Below the pieces are notes generated by a model. It was not told the DNA's origin. It was given only the letters and a program-made list of their open reading frames with translations, and did no database searches. Shown in pieces: positions 7,701 to 16,100 of a stretch of DNA of 48,067 bases (positions are counted from its first letter, which is position 1; every line of letters begins with the position of its first letter). This DNA is from an uncultured Clostridia bacterium (GTDB lineage Bacteria; Bacillota; Clostridia; Christensenellales; UBA3700). The position numbers and the translations under genes were made by a program. The stretch covers positions 1 through 48,067 of the forward strand of contig CAMWVR010000005.1 in NCBI GenBank assembly GCA_947177795.1. The letters are read 5' to 3'.

Positions 7701-9353
7701 GAAGACGACGAAGACGTCAAGGACTTTGAATCGGTGCTTGATTTATGCTCCACGGTGTTGCCGCAGTTGAGACTCAAATGGCATTACCGCAGCAGATACG
7801 AGAGCCTTATAGAGTTTTCCAACAAGAATTTCTACGAAGCGGACTTAGTTACGTTCCCCTCGTCAAAGATAGACAGAGAGGGCATAGGCGTGGACTTCAA
7901 ATTCGTCGAGGGCGGTACGTTCGATCACAAGACTCGCACCAACAGAGCCGAGGCGGAGTATATCGTCGACCTTATCTTTGAGAATATCGAGAAATATCCC
8001 GACAGAAGTCTCGGCGTCGTAGTGTTCAGCATATCCCAGCAGGATTTGATAGAGAGGCTTTTGACAAAGAGAAGATTGCAAGACGCTTCGCACGAAGAGT
8101 TTTTTGCAGGCGACAAGGCCGAGCCCTTCTTCGTCAAGAATTTGGAAACGGTGCAGGGCGACGAAAGAGACACGATTATTTTCAGCGTTGCGTACGCAAA
8201 AGACAAAGACGGCAAGATGTCGCAAAACTTCGGACCTATCAACAAGAGCGGCGGAGAGCGCCGTCTCAACGTAGCTTTTACGAGAGCAAAACTCAACGTC
8301 CAACTCGTGGCGTCAATTCATGGTTATGACGTCAATCTAAAGAATGCGGCGTCGACGGGAGCGAGAATGCTCAGAGACTATCTTGATTTTGCGCAAAACG
8401 GACGGCTTGATTTTGCCGATACGGCGGCTGCCCAAGAGCAGTTTGAGGACGCTTTTGATTTTGAGATGCAAGTTGCGGAGTTTTTGCGCAACAAAGGATA
8501 CGAAGTCGACGTCAAGATAGGAGCGTCGGCAGGCAGCGTGGATATGGGAGTCAAGATGCCCGGCGGAGAGGACTATATCTTGGCGGTGGAGTGCGACGGC
8601 AGGTCGTATAAGACGGCGAAGAATACGAGAGACAGAGACAGACTGCGCTCAAGCGTACTTCAGCGTATGGGTTGGCATTATCACAGAGTGTGGGCTGTCG
8701 ATTGGATACAAAATCCCAAGGACGAAAAAGACAGGCTTCTCAAGGCGCTCGATGAGGCTCAAAAACAGCCTGCCTTCAACGACTCGCAAAGCGTAGAAAA
8801 TTTTGACGAATTCGAAGAGCAGCGCATTAGCGTAGATTTCAAGTTTGACGAATATGAGACTGCAAATATAGAGTACGCAAAAAAAGCGGGCAAAGGCGAT
8901 TATCTCAAATATCTGAGGTTGGTGCTGGAAAAAGAAGCGCCGCTGTCCGAAGAATTTTTCCTGAAGAGGACGATAAGAGATTTTGACAGAGAGAAACTCA
9001 CCGATGCGGTATGGGAAAAGTTTAACAGGCTTACTTCAAGATGTCAAAGCGAGGGCATCTTCCGCAAAGACGGATTTATGTATCTCAAAAACAAGCCTAT
9101 AAGTCTTCGCGTACCTAACGACGGATTTGCTCGCGAGATAAAGTATATTGCGCCCGAAGAAATCGCAAGGGGTATGTATAAAGTTATTTGCAAGAATATC
9201 ACTGTCGACAGAATGGGACTTTACCGTATGCTTGCCAAGTTGTTGGGCTTTTCCAAATTGGGCGACGCAATGGTCAGAAGATTCGACGAGGCGTTGGCGC
9301 TTCTCAAAAACGATATAGACATTGAGGGCGAGGAGCTGTCGATAAAAGGTTGA
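4797..9353 (+). CDS. DUF4011 / SF1 helicase / REase_MTES_1575 nuclease / DUF3320 protein
   Basis: 1518 aa from the ATG at 4797 (AAGGAAG site upstream). Order of parts: N-terminal DUF4011 (LLDTGKRNNLINF, about residues 11-23); superfamily-1 helicase with Walker A GPPGTGKSQ (about 301-309), Walker B VFDEAS (about 921), motif III VGDSKQMPPS (about 945), motif V-like TVQGDERD (about 1117) and motif VI NVAFTRAK (about 1157); a Vsr/MTES_1575-type nuclease (FDFEMQVAEFL, VDMGV, VECDGRSY near 1263, then an Arg-rich helix RDRDRLRSSVLQRMGW); and a C-terminal DUF3320 region (about 1370-1510). The span between Walker A and B holds a long helical insert. This architecture is a predicted ATP-driven nucleic-acid translocase with a nuclease and is often found in defence contexts. 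Anti-phage function here is inference: no known partner genes lie alongside, only a GNAT gene and repeats. Confidence 0.9.
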   Translation: MKEKLAKLTELLLDTGKRNNLINFRDNKSNTLEVVYPDFDTLFHKADGNVVFEVFDPQIDVDDFDDRISEAKLKEKLKDKFKYIDNYTKKIKKANQILVYNKDVTPIKALRGIEKRARIAIEETGVNIAHMAFGFVTWHEDNDPNALYDAPILLVPISLSKASSVDPYRIKVNGDDMILNPTFAYKLQSDYKIELPEYDDEGIDGYLQKIEELVSKLQWQVCKVCKIGLFSFLKINMYMDLKDNADAVLQNSNVRSLLGDGRASAFGQKLKEAQFNVVDADSSQLKAVEMAKAGESFVLQGPPGTGKSQTITNIIAECMGDGKKVLFVSEKLAALDVVYNKLKQAGLEDFCLQLHSHKANKRDFIQELCRVMRLNKSGVSSKAVEEEDRLNKSHIILDNYVDVLHRPNDVIGKSLYELVEEVCACQSSTRLDFFVDGIESKGDDYIKTAADLLDNYADYTSSVGYDYKSNPWYGYINEDGSYQQKFKTKSSLENLVKKLKNSTILAQKLSKDYGVNGAINLEQLGLYSKLFALLASSQYVSGELFDKRTFRATAERVVKLRPIADQIKNLEDAVKANYGQDIFKLDAAHADSVLQKNSGAFSRLFSKEYKGLSSEIKRCAKNGKVSYKDALALTKLLLEYNAKVAEFAKLEEGVKQKLSSHYDGVNSDWDRLDKELAALKELISKIEDFGNLADICADEYAYDREEMSALAKDIGALIASVESEEAVEYFDKDIFDIFTAPYEDADKKLNGCLSNFDALDSWIRFIGLLKAMEKNCLTAFIDVAVKEEILPQDLSEVFKKVFYSQWIDLIIQREEFLKVLPRVAHDKTVNIFCEKDVRGFEISKAKIRAALSALRPDLSLVAPGSAVANLLNEGGKKRRQKPIRTLMSQIRELAQNLKPCFLMSPLSVSTFLTPDVKFDLVVFDEASQIFPQDAIGAIYRAKQLIVVGDSKQMPPSNFFTSVVDVEDYEDDEDVKDFESVLDLCSTVLPQLRLKWHYRSRYESLIEFSNKNFYEADLVTFPSSKIDREGIGVDFKFVEGGTFDHKTRTNRAEAEYIVDLIFENIEKYPDRSLGVVVFSISQQDLIERLLTKRRLQDASHEEFFAGDKAEPFFVKNLETVQGDERDTIIFSVAYAKDKDGKMSQNFGPINKSGGERRLNVAFTRAKLNVQLVASIHGYDVNLKNAASTGARMLRDYLDFAQNGRLDFADTAAAQEQFEDAFDFEMQVAEFLRNKGYEVDVKIGASAGSVDMGVKMPGGEDYILAVECDGRSYKTAKNTRDRDRLRSSVLQRMGWHYHRVWAVDWIQNPKDEKDRLLKALDEAQKQPAFNDSQSVENFDEFEEQRISVDFKFDEYETANIEYAKKAGKGDYLKYLRLVLEKEAPLSEEFFLKRTIRDFDREKLTDAVWEKFNRLTSRCQSEGIFRKDGFMYLKNKPISLRVPNDGFAREIKYIAPEEIARGMYKVICKNITVDRMGLYRMLAKLLGFSKLGDAMVRRFDEALALLKNDIDIEGEELSIKG

Positions 9354-9381
9354 GCTTGGGAAATCCGGATAAATAATAATT

Positions 9382-9876
9382 ATGATAAAATTAAATAAAG
9401 TAATTACGACTCAAGATATAGAAAAGATGTCCTACCTTGCAACGTGTATAATGAGAAAGCATTACGATCCCATCGTAGGCAGCGAAACCAACAGCCATAT
9501 GCTTGGCAAGTATCAGTCGGTGCGTGGAATTACGCAAGAGATCGAGGGCGGAGCGGAATATTACTTCGTCGACCTCGACGGAGAGAGCGTAGGTTTTGTC
9601 GCCGTCGATCCCAAGATAGATTATTTGTATTTGAGCAAGTTTTATCTTGATATCGACCACAGAGGCAAAGGCTACGCAAGAGAGATGATGGCTTTTGTAA
9701 AGGATTACGCCAAGTTGCGCGGACTTGACAAAATCAAGCTCAACGTCAATGCCGACAATCTCAACACGGTTGCTGTGTATAAGCGTTTTGGATTTGAGAT
9801 AGTTGAAGAATATCAAAGAGACGTCGGTGACGGATTCAGTGTCCACGATTATGTTATGGAGTTTGGCGAGAAGTGA
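9382..9876 (+). CDS. GNAT-family N-acetyltransferase
   Basis: 164 aa. The acetyl-CoA-binding motif A is visible as DIDHRGKGYAREMM (about residues 91-104), followed by LNVNADNLNTVAVYKRFGFEI (motif B, about 120-140), typical of the RimI/GNAT fold. Transfers an acetyl group to an unknown amine. No clear ribosome site. It sits 28 bp after the helicase-nuclease gene with no terminator between and may be read with it. Confidence 0.92.
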   Translation: MIKLNKVITTQDIEKMSYLATCIMRKHYDPIVGSETNSHMLGKYQSVRGITQEIEGGAEYYFVDLDGESVGFVAVDPKIDYLYLSKFYLDIDHRGKGYAREMMAFVKDYAKLRGLDKIKLNVNADNLNTVAVYKRFGFEIVEEYQRDVGDGFSVHDYVMEFGEK

Positions 9877-9977
9877 GGCTAGTCAAATTTAAAATGCGTC
9901 TTTTCCGCCAAAAACTATCTTGACAAAAAATCCGCTATTTCATTCTTTGCCTATCTCCCATCTCGCCAAACGATGGG

Positions 9978-10115
9978 GTGTCATCTCGACCGTAGCGGAG
10001 AGATATAATCCAATTAATTTAAGACCCTTCGACTACGCTCAGGGTGACTCGTTTAAAGCGAGTGTAACACCTTGCATGCGTCATTCTGAGCGGAGTGTAG
10101 CGAAGTCGAAGAATC
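9978..10115. repeat. Dispersed intergenic repeats, family 2 (inverted pair)
   Basis: TGTCATCTCGACCGTAGCGG begins near 9978. It is followed by AGACCCTTCGACTACGCTCA (about 10021) and, in opposite orientation, GTCATTCTGAGCGGAGTG and GAAGTCGAAGAATCTT (10079-10115). This GTCATTCTGAGCG...GAAGAATCT type of element is widely scattered in intergenic DNA of many bacteria. A reading frame over it (9920-10255) is not a gene. The remainder of 9877-10368 holds the ArgR-like boxes and the promoter described separately. Confidence 0.8.
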
Positions 10116-10168
10116 TTCGTGGTATAAACTCCGCTAAGTTACGCCCGCATTTGCATAATATCCATTTT

Positions 10169-10308
10169 TTACGAATAAATATTCAAAATCACGCCTCAAA
10201 ATGCATAAATTGTATAAATATACACCAAAATGAAAATTTATGCATAAAATATTAATATAAACCGTTAAATATGCAAAAAAATTAAAAATTTGTGAATAAA
10301 AATGCTTG
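10169..10308 (+). promoter_or_regulatory. Cluster of ArgR/AhrC-like boxes
   Basis: Two sites resemble the Bacillus arginine-repressor box CATGAATAAAAATKCAAK at about 14 of 18 positions by hand: 10170-10187 (core CGAATAAATATTCA) and 10291-10308 (core TGAATAAAAATGC). The second overlaps the -35 box of the transporter promoter. A third, weaker site on the minus strand lies in the inverted repeat ATGCATAAATT/AATTTATGCAT (10201-10245). The placement suggests arginine-dependent repression of the downstream amino-acid transporter. Confidence 0.5.
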
Positions 10309-10334
10309 CATACTCTAAAAAACGGTGCTAGAAT
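10306..10334 (+). promoter_or_regulatory. Promoter of the amino-acid ABC transporter operon
   Basis: TTGCAT (10306-10311) and TAGAAT (10329-10334) with 17-bp spacing and an extended -10 TGC. The -35 box is covered by an ArgR-like site. Confidence 0.75.
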
Positions 10335-10368
10335 GATTATACGATAAATTTATAAGAGGTAACGTATT

Positions 10369-11175
10369 ATGAAAAAGAAAGTTTTGATAGCTCTTTTGGT
10401 AATTGCAATCGTATGCGTAAGCTGTATGGCATTCGCAGGTTGCGACAACAGAGTTAAAGTAGGTTTTCAATCCGGCACGACTGGTCAGTTCTACACGGAA
10501 GATTTAAAAAATCTCAATCCTTCGCAATATCCCAACGCAACGTTGGCAGTCAAGGATATGATCGAGGGAAGAATAAGTTACGTCATCACTGACATAGCTC
10601 CTGCAAAGGCGATCGCAGCTCAATTTGCAGATCAAGTCAAAGTCATCGACATTGGTTTGACGGAAGAAGAGTACTGTTTTGCGATCAACCCCAACGACAC
10701 CAAGGGCATCGAGGAAAAACTCAACAAGTTTATGAACGACCACAAGGAAGAATTGCAAGTATTGCAAAACGCTTACGTACAGGGTACTAACGAGAAGAAA
10801 GTCATTTATTCTGCGACCAATCCCACCAATCCTTTGAAGGTAGCTACGAGCCCTGACTTTCCTCCGTTTGAGAACGTCAGCGGAGACGGTTTTGAGGGAT
10901 ACGACCTTGAGGTAATGGATATGTTCTGCAAAGAGTACGGTTTTGATCTTGTCATCAACAGCATGGACTTTGACTCTATCGTTCTCAACGTAGGCAATGG
11001 ACAGTCTGACGTCGGCGCAGCCGCATTGACTTGGAACGAAGATCGCGCAAAGAGCGTAAAGTTCTCCGCATCTTACTATGACGCAACGCAAGTGGTCATC
11101 TGCTTGAAAAGCGACACTACTTTTGACAATTGCAAGACTAAGGAAGACGTTGAGGCAATACTTGCCGCGCTTTAA
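10369..11175 (+). CDS. Amino-acid ABC transporter binding lipoprotein, circularly permuted
   Basis: 268 aa, lipoprotein signal (hydrophobic residues 5-23, lipobox FAGC with Cys25). The SBP_bac_3 fold is present but in reversed order. Mature residues 29-125 are the normally second part: hinge strand and turn VKVGFQSGTTGQFY, the lobe-2 segment AVKDMIEGRISYVITDIAPA (Asp75 at the position that binds the ligand amino group), and the return strand EYCFAINPND with its helix. After a linker (about 126-155) comes the normally first part: LKVATSPDFPPFE (156-168), GYDLEVMDMFCKEYGF, GQSDVGAAALTWNEDRAKSV (Arg226, the usual carboxylate ligand) and FSASYYD, ending in KTKEDVEAIL, which would normally lead into the hinge strand. 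So the termini appear moved to the interdomain hinge. All key parts occur once, so it should still bind an amino acid. First gene of an operon with permease and ATPase. Confidence 0.88.
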   Translation: MKKKVLIALLVIAIVCVSCMAFAGCDNRVKVGFQSGTTGQFYTEDLKNLNPSQYPNATLAVKDMIEGRISYVITDIAPAKAIAAQFADQVKVIDIGLTEEEYCFAINPNDTKGIEEKLNKFMNDHKEELQVLQNAYVQGTNEKKVIYSATNPTNPLKVATSPDFPPFENVSGDGFEGYDLEVMDMFCKEYGFDLVINSMDFDSIVLNVGNGQSDVGAAALTWNEDRAKSVKFSASYYDATQVVICLKSDTTFDNCKTKEDVEAILAAL

Positions 11176-11184
11176 GATAAATAA

Positions 11185-11892
11185 ATGGATTTAAGCAAAT
11201 CTTGGAACGCATTTTATAATCAAATGGTCACAAACAATGGCTATACGAGGGTGTTAGACGGTTTTAAAAACACCCTCATTATTGCCGTCTTGGGACTTAT
11301 CATAGGCATTGTACTCGGCACTATTCTTGCCGTCACAAAGGTGATTCCGCAAAAGAAAACGAGCGCAAAAGTATTTTCAAGACTGACGGACGTATACGTT
11401 GGACTATTCAGAGGTACGCCAATGGTAGTTCAACTTCTTGTCATGTATTACGTAATATTGCCGCTTATAGGGCTTGGCAGTATTCCGCCTGTGATAGTTG
11501 CGGTGATTGCGTTCGGTATGAACAGCGGAGCTTACGTCTGCGAGATAATGCGAAGCGGTATTCTATCCGTCGACAAAGGACAGATGGAAGCGGGCAGAGC
11601 TTTGGGAATGGGTTACGGCAGGACAATGGTCAAAATAATCATACCTCAAGCTGTCAAGAATATCCTGCCCACGCTCGGCAACGAATTCATATCTCTTGTC
11701 AAAGAGACTTCGGTCGCGTCGTTTATTACGGTAATAGACATGACAAAGGCGTTCCAAAATATCGGAGCGGCGAATTACGATTACTTCATGCCTTACATAG
11801 TGCTTGCGCTGTGCTATTTAGTCATCGTATACATCATTACGCTGGCAATAAAATTGATTGAGAGGAGGATGAGAGCAAGTGACAGAAGATAA
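11185..11892 (+). CDS. Amino-acid ABC transporter permease (HisM/GlnP family)
   Basis: 235 aa, cytoplasmic membrane. Typical of polar amino-acid permeases: TM1 around residues 30-50 ([20 protein letters not shown]), [11 protein letters not shown] (about 75-85), and the EAA coupling motif [20 protein letters not shown] (about 135-154) that contacts the ATPase. TM segments follow to the C-terminus. It begins 9 bp after the binding-protein stop and overlaps the ATPase gene by 14 bp, so the three are one operon. A homodimer is likely since only one permease gene is present. Confidence 0.95.
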   Translation: MDLSKSWNAFYNQMVTNNGYTRVLDGFKNTLIIAVLGLIIGIVLGTILAVTKVIPQKKTSAKVFSRLTDVYVGLFRGTPMVVQLLVMYYVILPLIGLGSIPPVIVAVIAFGMNSGAYVCEIMRSGILSVDKGQMEAGRALGMGYGRTMVKIIIPQAVKNILPTLGNEFISLVKETSVASFITVIDMTKAFQNIGAANYDYFMPYIVLALCYLVIVYIITLAIKLIERRMRASDRR

Positions 11893-12922
11893 CAAAAATC
11901 TTGTCTACGTCTCCGACGACATCGTCAATACGGGCATAGGCGTAGTCATCGACGTTCAGAATATCTACAAATATTTCGGCGACCTTAAGGTGCTGAGCGG
12001 CATTTCCTGCGCAATCAAAAAAGGCGAAAAGGTGGCGATCATCGGTCCGTCGGGCAGCGGCAAAAGCACGTTGCTCAGATGTATGAACTTGCTTGAAGAG
12101 CCGACCTACGGCGAAGTATGGCTTGACGCAAGCATCATGACTCCCGTAGACTCTTATCTTCACAAGAGCATTCTCGTCAAGTCCAACACTTATAAAAAGA
12201 GCATTGTCGCAGAGATTAAGTCTAAGCTTGGCAAGGACGAAAAAGAAAAAATTAAATACGACGACGCAATCAAACTCGTCGACGAAGATACCCTTGAGAA
12301 TCTATCCGACAAAGTCTTGACTCAAATCAAGACGGGCGATCTGCTCAAAAAGCGTGAGGGCGGCGAATTTGCAAGAGCCGTCAAAGCCTATGACGTAAGA
12401 TACGGCGTCAATATCAACAAGGCAAGACAGCGCGTGGGTATGGTATTTCAGCATTTCAATCTTTTCAACAACTTGACGATATTGCAAAATATGATTTTAT
12501 CGCCCGTACAATTAAAACTCAAGAGCAAAGAAGAAGCCACCGACAAGGCTTTGAAGTTGCTTGAGAGAATAGGTCTGCTCGACAAAAAGGACGAATATCC
12601 GTCCAAGCTCTCCGGCGGACAAAAACAAAGAGTCGCCATTGCAAGAGCGCTGGTAATGGATCCCGAGGTAATGCTTTTTGACGAGCCTACTTCTGCGCTT
12701 GACCCCGAGATGGTGGGCGAAGTGCTTTCACTTATCAAAGACCTTGCCGACGAGGGTATGACTATGGTCATCGTCACTCACGAAATGGGCTTTGCAAAAG
12801 AAGTCGCCAACAGAGTGCTTTTCTTGGACGGCGGCAATATCGTAGAAGAGAATACCCCCGAAGAACTTTTCAACAATCCAAAGAACGAAAGATTAAAAGA
12901 CTTTTTGTCAAAGGTGCTTTAA
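11879..12922 (+). CDS. Amino-acid ABC transporter ATPase with a ~90-residue insertion
   Basis: 347 aa against about 240 for GlnQ/HisP relatives, starting at GTG 11879 with GAGAGGAGG upstream. Walker [10 protein letters not shown] (56-64), Q-loop [10 protein letters not shown] (Gln191), signature LSGGQKQR (about 246-253), Walker [10 protein letters not shown] (about 263-271) and switch His in [12 protein letters not shown] are intact. The excess lies between the strand GEVWLD (about 78-83) and [14 protein letters not shown] (from about 178): roughly residues 87-175, Lys/Asp/Glu-rich and probably helical. There is also an N-terminal extension of about 22 residues. It powers import by the permuted binding protein and permease upstream. 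The insert sits next to the site where the NBD meets the permease, so a regulatory or coupling role is possible. Confidence 0.93.
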   Translation: MTEDNKNLVYVSDDIVNTGIGVVIDVQNIYKYFGDLKVLSGISCAIKKGEKVAIIGPSGSGKSTLLRCMNLLEEPTYGEVWLDASIMTPVDSYLHKSILVKSNTYKKSIVAEIKSKLGKDEKEKIKYDDAIKLVDEDTLENLSDKVLTQIKTGDLLKKREGGEFARAVKAYDVRYGVNINKARQRVGMVFQHFNLFNNLTILQNMILSPVQLKLKSKEEATDKALKLLERIGLLDKKDEYPSKLSGGQKQRVAIARALVMDPEVMLFDEPTSALDPEMVGEVLSLIKDLADEGMTMVIVTHEMGFAKEVANRVLFLDGGNIVEENTPEELFNNPKNERLKDFLSKVL

Positions 12923-12960
12923 CCCCTCTTATTTTGTCATTGACGCTCGCACGAGATAAT

Positions 12961-13003
12961 TCAATGTCATTTCGACCGTAGCGGAGAATTCTCGTTCGTT
13001 AAA
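12961..13003 (+). repeat. Dispersed repeat, family 2 copy
   Basis: TGTCATTTCGACCGTAGCGG followed by AGAATTCTCGTTCGTTAAAAA. The same core occurs at 9978, 30825 and 46206. It lies between the transporter operon and the promoter of the surface-protein gene; nothing else is seen in 12923-13072. Confidence 0.8.
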
Positions 13004-13072
13004 AAATTATCAAACTATCACGGTTTTTTGTACATATTGGCATATTTTGCCATATTAATATAAGTTAATTTA

Positions 13073-13102
13073 TTGACAAGCATATATTATGAGTGCTAAA
13101 CT
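13073..13102 (+). promoter_or_regulatory. Promoter of the giant surface-protein operon
   Basis: TTGACA (13073-13078) and TAAACT (13097-13102) with 18-bp spacing and an extended -10 TGC, 72 bp before the chosen start. Confidence 0.65.
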
Positions 13103-13173
13103 TATTTTGGAATATTAAAACTTTCTTAATTTTTTTATATATTAGTACACGTGAGTGTGTAGGAGGGAAAACT

Positions 13174-16100
13174 ATGAATTTGAGCAAAAAACGCAAACTT
13201 ACGGCAATTATCACGTTGTCGGTTATGCTTGTTGCGGTGGTTGCGACGGCATGCATTTTGACAGTTCCCAATCTTTATAAAGGGGAAGACGTCGTGTCTA
13301 CTAATACGGCAAATACGGCTTACGGAATGAACCAAGTAAGTTATACTACGTCAAATGCGTCTGCAGTATTTGCTGATCTCAACAGCGATGGCAATTCCGC
13401 TGATTTAAAAATACTTTTTCCTAATAATATTTATTTGGATAAAAGTGAAAACTTAAGAGACGTAGGCTATTATTTTGCCTATGACGCTTATGTTAAGTCT
13501 AAAAATGGTGAGAATGACAGATTGGCTATTATGGATAATGCCGTAGGATATTATGCAAACGGAAATAATTGCAATGTATCTACGACTTCAAATGCATATA
13601 CGATGCATAGATTATTCCCCAATTATCAAGTCTCGGCATTGACTGATACCAGTAAAACTGACGTACAGGCCAAAGATACGAATATAGAGGCGATTGCTCC
13701 GACCCTTAACACAAACAAATATAAAATATACATAGAAGAAGGTGAATATACTCAAAAAAATCACAGTATGAAAATTGAGTGGAGAGGAAATGGAGATCCC
13801 ACAAATGCAACCGTTAAGAACTATATGATCGGTCAGCCGGATCAAAGTTATGATTACATAAAGAATGAGGGAAGAACCGGAACTTTCGAAACGCAGACTG
13901 GCGTTACGTTAGCATTTAGTATATGGTATGGAACAGAATGGTTTACCAAAGCGTGGCGTAATATTAAAGAAGTTACTTCGTTTGGCGGCGGCTCAGGAGA
14001 ATTTCACCATTTAAGCGGTTTTTCTAACACTACGTACGTTAATAATATAAAAGTTAACGTAACAATCTACGATAAGTCGGCATTAAATACCGCGCTTACC
14101 AACTTCAATAACAAGGTCTTGACAGAGGCTAATAAGTCAATACTCAATAAAATCACAGGTAGCGATGCTGCTTACAATGCTGCAAAAACCTATTATGATA
14201 ATGCGAGAACCTGCCTTACTACAAGAGAGGTTAATCAAAAGACAATCAACGATTACACGAATGGACTCAATAATTACGTATTTGAACTTGATAATTTCAG
14301 TACGCAAACACTTCAAGATTATTATAATGGCAACGCTGTTGATATAAGCAAATATTGGACTAGATATGACAGTAGATTCTATGATCTTGACGTAAACGGC
14401 GCTACTTCCGGAACGGAAATCAAAAACGCCGACAATAATCAGCCAAAAACGTATAATCTCAAAGTGGCTCCGAAATCTTCGGTTACGCTCAATGCAGGAA
14501 CAAATCAAGAAGTTACGTTGAGATTCCGTTGGAAAGACCCGAAGAACAATGAGTATAAGAGCATTGGTTCATTTACCGTCAATCCGGCAGAATTCCAAGT
14601 TAGCGGGCTACAAAAAGTAGTTCAGCAATTTAAGAATGAGAATTACGCCATCACTCTTGCGTCGGCAAGTACGACGGGAGTGTTCAACGATTCCAATTTT
14701 ACGAATTTCTATTTGCCGAATGAAAATAAAAAGAGCATTTACCTAGTCGAAGACCAGGCGGGTAAGGAGTCTTCCGCAATAGATTGGACAGGCGCGTCTG
14801 ACACCGTGTCCGTAGACAAAAGTGTGGGCGAACATACGGTATATTACAAGATTACCGCGCCCAATCACAAAGACCATATATCGAATTTTGTCGTTGAGAT
14901 TACGAAGGCGACGATAACGCTACAATTTGACGTCTATAATCACACTTATGGCGATACGGTATTGGCTTCTTCGCAAATTATCGACAATATGTTGACAAAA
15001 ACCAAGATTTTCAATGCTACGACTTGGGATGAAGACGCAAAGAATTATCTCAACGATATCTTCAACTTTACAGTTGAGATACCGTCCGGATATATAGACA
15101 GCGACGGATTCGTCATAGTCAGAGACAGCAATTATACCGTCAACTATGCGATGAAAGACGGCAATCCCTACGCTGCCTATATCGAGACTGTCACCGTTGC
15201 CGACAATTCCAACCGTAATGCTTATCACGTCAATCCCAGACCTGTTACGATTAAGTGGAATCATAAGACCGAGAGTGAAATGTATTACAACGGCTCCGGC
15301 AATAAGAGACCGGAGGCTGTGATTGTAGGCACGGATAATTTCGTTGGTAATTCTTCGACGTCTCTATCTTTGGACATCGTAGGACAAGGACAGCATCCCG
15401 ATGGCACGACTGTACCGCTTGTGGGGCACGAGGCTATCTATGCGGGTAAGTACGAAGTAAAAGTTACCTGTACTAATCCCAACTATATGGTCGACTCAAA
15501 GTGCGAGACTACGCAAAAGTTTGATATTTTGCAACGTCCTATCACGGTTGAATTGAAAGACCGCGAAAGAGAATATGCAAAAGAGACGACGGCTCCAAAC
15601 GTATGGAAGAATTATATCGAAAATCTTTTCCCTGCAAATCTCAACAATGCAGTTTATACGGTTTCTTCCGTTGCTAGCGGCAATGCGCTCATAGATGCTG
15701 CTCCAATCGTATTTGAGATTGGTCTTGATATTACAGATGCGGATTATACTTCGCAAGACGACGCAGAAAAATATTATAAAGTAAACGAAACAGGTTATGA
15801 CCTTACGTTGACCTGTATCAACAAGAACTATATTCTTACAGACGATAGCAAGGGCGCAAAATTCTACGTCACGCCTGCCCCGATTGACTTGGATTTGCAG
15901 ACTATTGCAAGCAAAGTTTATAACGGAGCAGAGCAATCGCTCGTAATGCCCAACAACAATACAATCGTTGCGCTTCGCGGATATGAGGCAACCCATAGAG
16001 ATAGCGTCAAGATTTTGTACAGTGACAATCAAGACGGCGATTACACCGAGACGCCTTTGACGATGAAGAATTTCGGCTCGACAGAAGTTTGGTACAAGGT

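Noticed and set aside
9920..10255. 111-aa open frame on the plus strand
   Set aside because: Made of dispersed repeat sequence and AT-rich DNA; no ribosome site.
10369..11175. Two truncated binding-protein genes joined by a sequencing or assembly error
   Set aside because: The frame is continuous, has one signal peptide, each fold segment occurs exactly once, and promoter and downstream operon are intact; permutation explains it better.
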